This document shows, one piece after another, positions 62,198-64,000 of a stretch of 64,000 nucleotides of DNA. How positions within the stretch are numbered: position 1 is the first letter of the stretch; each line of letters opens with the position of its first letter. A model generated the notes under the pieces. It was not told the origin of the DNA. It ran no database searches and saw only the letters and a list, made by a program, of their open reading frames with translations. The stretch is from Nonlabens dokdonensis DSW-6. GTDB taxonomy: Bacteria > Bacteroidota > Bacteroidia > Flavobacteriales > Flavobacteriaceae. A program made the translations under genes and the position numbers. Location of the stretch: contig NC_020156.1 of the NCBI RefSeq assembly GCF_000332115.1, positions 2,233,501-2,297,500 on the forward strand, written 5' to 3'.

Positions 62198-62710
62198 ATT
62201 ATCGAACAAGTTATTTTAGTAAACGAGAACGACGAGCAAGTTGGTCTTATGGAAAAAATTGAGGCGCATGAAAAAGCTTTATTACATAGAGCTTTTTCTG
62301 TTTTTGTAGTAAATGATAAAAACGAAATCATGTTACAACAGCGCGCTTTGGGTAAATATCATTCTCCTGGATTATGGACTAATACTTGTTGCAGCCACCA
62401 GCGTGAAGGAGAAACAAATATTGAGGCTGGTAAACGCAGGCTCATGGAAGAAATGGGTTTTGTAACAGAGTTAGAAGAGCTGTTTCACTTTATCTACATT
62501 GCACCATTTGATAACGGGCTTACAGAGCACGAGCTTGATCATGTGATGATAGGGCAATATAACGATGCTCCTAATATTAATCCAGACGAAGTTGCTTCTT
62601 ACAAATGGATGACTGCTCAAGATATCAAAGACGATATGGAGCGCCAGCCAGATATTTATACCGAATGGTTTAAAATTATTTTTGAAAAATATTATTCCCA
62701 CATATCATGA
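62198..62710 (+). CDS. idi: isopentenyl-diphosphate delta-isomerase type 1, apparent ATT start
   Basis: A type 1 IPP isomerase that interconverts IPP and DMAPP for isoprenoid (menaquinone, carotenoid) synthesis. Visible motifs are the catalytic Cys region TNTCCSHQREGE, a Nudix-like helix (EAGKRRLMEEMGF), and EHELDH with the catalytic Glu. The first ATG in frame is 62249 (153 residues), but the frame upstream, open back to the TAA at 62186, encodes the conserved first strand (EQVILVNENDEQVGLMEK), which aligns with HVILLNAQGVPTGTLEK of E. coli Idi. No ATG, GTG, TTG or CTG lies in that stretch; the plausible starts are ATT 62198 or ATC 62201 (about 170 residues). The stop overlaps the next ATG by 4 bases. 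Confidence 0.85.
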   Translation: MIEQVILVNENDEQVGLMEKIEAHEKALLHRAFSVFVVNDKNEIMLQQRALGKYHSPGLWTNTCCSHQREGETNIEAGKRRLMEEMGFVTELEELFHFIYIAPFDNGLTEHELDHVMIGQYNDAPNINPDEVASYKWMTAQDIKDDMERQPDIYTEWFKIIFEKYYSHIS

Positions 62711-63117
62711 GATTAACTGCCTACCGTAAAGCCCATTTTAATGCTGCGCACCGTTTACACCGAGAAGACTGGAGCGATGAAAAGAATCAGCAAATTTTTG
62801 GAAAATGCAATAACCCACATTTTCACGGGCATAATTACGACTTAGAAGTAGGAGTTACAGGAGAAGTGGACCCAGAAACAGGCTATTTAATTGATCTTAA
62901 AATTCTCAAAGATATTATCAAGGAAGAGGTAGAAGATGCCTTTGATCATAAAAATCTTAATAAGCAGGTCCCAGAATTTGCAAACCTCAATCCTACTGCA
63001 GAAAATATTGCCTTCGTTATTTACAATAAAGTAAAAGCTAAGTTAGATCCTAAATATGATTTAGAAATTAAACTTTTTGAAACAGAACGCAATTTTGTAG
63101 TTTATAGAGGAGAATAA
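62707..63117 (+). CDS. 6-pyruvoyl-tetrahydropterin synthase / QueD family protein
   Basis: A 136-residue T-fold enzyme. Zinc ligands are H15 (FNAAH), H40 and H42; C34 in CNNPHFHGHNY is the catalytic Cys. The C-x5-HGH spacing is that of 6-pyruvoyl-tetrahydropterin synthases, while typical QueD has C-x3-HGH, so the product may be a tetrahydrobiopterin-like cofactor rather than queuosine precursor. This is an inference from one motif. The conserved Glu in FETERNFV binds the pterin. Its ATG overlaps the idi stop (ATGA), indicating translational coupling. Confidence 0.85.
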   Translation: MRLTAYRKAHFNAAHRLHREDWSDEKNQQIFGKCNNPHFHGHNYDLEVGVTGEVDPETGYLIDLKILKDIIKEEVEDAFDHKNLNKQVPEFANLNPTAENIAFVIYNKVKAKLDPKYDLEIKLFETERNFVVYRGE

Positions 63118-63126
63118 TAAGTGTAA

Positions 63127-63142
63127 CGCTTTCGCGAAAGCG
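63127..63142. repeat. 16-bp palindromic repeat (copy 9)
   Basis: Exact CGCTTTCGCGAAAGCG, 9 bases after the PTPS-family stop codon, where it could act as a 3'-end hairpin. Confidence 0.95.
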
Positions 63143-63221
63143 AGATACCTACCAATATTGCTATTCAATTTAGAATTATTTCTTAGCATAGAATAATTTA
63201 ATCTGTATCTCTTTTATTCAC

Positions 63222-63229
63222 TATTTTTG
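63222..63229 (+). promoter_or_regulatory. -7 promoter element before the 87-residue gene
   Basis: TATTTTTG, 17 bases before the ATG at 63247; the same arrangement and distance as before the PLP-enzyme gene at 3803. Confidence 0.55.
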
Positions 63230-63246
63230 CAGCAAATTAAATTATT

Positions 63247-63510
63247 ATGGCAAGTATTAGAGATCTGAAACAAGATATCAATTACGTATTAGGAGATATC
63301 ATAGAGGCTGCTTTGATCACACAGGCAGCAAACCCTGAAAAAACAGAAGCTTCTGAAAAGGTAGTAGACGATTCTATAGATACATTTGACGAGTTAATCG
63401 CTCGTGTTAACGATCGTAAAGTAGAAAATCGCAAAGCACACATTAAAGCAGTACGTGCTGATTTAGAAACTAAAGGAAAAGCACTTATAGAACGCGTTAA
63501 CGCTTTATAA
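63247..63510 (+). CDS. small conserved helical protein
   Basis: An 87-residue, highly charged, probably all-helical soluble protein (MASIRDLKQDINYVLGDIIE ... LIARVNDRKVENRKAHIKA). It resembles a small conserved hypothetical of Flavobacteriia, but I cannot name a family. It has its own promoter element. Its stop codon (63508-63510) lies against the stop of the converging minus-strand gene, with a 6-base overlap. Function unknown. Confidence 0.8.
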   Translation: MASIRDLKQDINYVLGDIIEAALITQAANPEKTEASEKVVDDSIDTFDELIARVNDRKVENRKAHIKAVRADLETKGKALIERVNAL

Positions 63511-64000
63511 GCTACTTTTATTCTTATCAATTAATGCAGACAATTGTTTCCCGTAAACAGTTGTCTGTATTTTTTTTGGCATTTTTTGAAATACGCTATC
63601 TAACAAAGCAGGATTTGCCTCGCTAGCTTCAGTTACTAAAATATAGGGTGCAACTTCCTTGTCCTTATGCAACTGTGCATAGTTGATGGCATACAGTACC
63701 TTTCTCTTCAGGTATTTATCGTACGCATTTTCTATAGAATCAGCTATTTCTGGAGTTCTAGTTTCATCAGTAAGTGACATACTTCTTTTTACGATGTTGG
63801 TATAGACTTTATTAAGCTTGTCATTATTCTCTTTAAAAACTTGGTAAATATCTTGATTTTTAGAACCAGTTATCACGGCATCTTTTTCAAATTGTTCAAG
63901 TGTGGAGTTGATGGTCATTAATGTGTCTTCTGCAAAAAATAGAAAACGATCATTGAACTCTCTACCATCCTTCACATCTAGATGAAGGTACAGCAACTCA
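63505..64000 (-). CDS. DUF4369-like protein, C-terminal part (5' end outside window)
   Basis: A minus-strand frame open from the window edge to its TAA at 63507-63505; the TTG near 63996 is probably an internal Leu, so the gene begins beyond the window. The visible 165 residues start in LYLHLDVKDGREFNDRFLFFAED, like the beta-rich DUF4369 domain that precedes thioredoxin domains in Bacteroidota TlpA-type proteins, then become helical. No CxxC thioredoxin domain follows; the protein ends in QLSALIDKNKSSL. It is probably a lipoprotein or periplasmic protein, but the signal region is not visible. The family assignment is tentative. Confidence 0.6.
   Translation of the reverse strand, partial: ELLYLHLDVKDGREFNDRFLFFAEDTLMTINSTLEQFEKDAVITGSKNQDIYQVFKENNDKLNKVYTNIVKRSMSLTDETRTPEIADSIENAYDKYLKRKVLYAINYAQLHKDKEVAPYILVTEASEANPALLDSVFQKMPKKIQTTVYGKQLSALIDKNKSSL

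Overview
The window looks like chromosomal DNA of a marine member of the Flavobacteriia (Bacteroidota). The evidence is AT-rich sequence, promoters of the TTG-N17-23-TAnnTTTG type, a near absence of Shine-Dalgarno sites except before rpsU, a type IX secretion (T9SS) type B adhesin with PorP/SprF and OmpA partners, and flavobacterial versions of tuf, rpoB and rpoC. A 16-bp palindrome (CGCTTTCGCGAAAGCG) occurs nine times, in spacers and inside genes. From memory this word is common in Nonlabens and Dokdonia-like genera, so the genus is a guess.

Layout. 1-3640: the end of an atypical short-chain dehydrogenase, a small membrane protein, an ACMSD-like amidohydrolase (probably the edge of a kynurenine/2-aminomuconate catabolic cluster) and a leucine-rich-repeat protein. 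3.7-11.5 kb: a cystathionine beta-synthase-like PLP enzyme, three successive hairpins, DUF2851, PspC, a K+ channel with a TrkA domain, a Na+/alanine symporter, a helix-hairpin-helix membrane protein and an acyl-CoA dehydrogenase. 11.6-26.8 kb: the translation/transcription core, rpsU-xerC-hpf, tRNA-Thr/Tyr/Gly/Thr, tuf, tRNA-Trp, secE, nusG, rplKAJL, rpoB, rpoC and a DUF3467 gene.

27.2-56.0 kb is one open reading frame of 9581 codons. It encodes a secreted giant with a signal peptide, a Ca-binding-type (TSP3-like) N-terminal region, 53 tandem Calx-beta repeats (51 of exactly 327 bp), a 1833-bp block of six SdrD-B-like domains present three times, more TSP3-like repeats and a T9SS type B sorting domain. 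It is followed by PorP/SprF and OmpA-family genes, which by analogy with SprB/SprF form its export and anchoring module. About 8150 consecutive residues contain no lysine and only three arginines. This is the most striking object in the window.

59.0-64.0 kb: prfC on the minus strand, a LacI-type regulator, isopentenyl-diphosphate isomerase (apparently starting at a non-ATG codon) overlapping a PTPS/QueD-family gene, a small conserved protein, and the end of a minus-strand protein with a DUF4369-like look.

Smaller points of interest are a 14-nt extended Shine-Dalgarno before rpsU, terminator hairpins that run into the downstream coding region (9434-9476) or end at its start codon (11868-11912), and a promoter followed at once by a terminator ahead of the tRNA-tuf region. 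Coordinates, motifs and repeat counts were read by eye from the sequence; family names come from recognition, not from searches.
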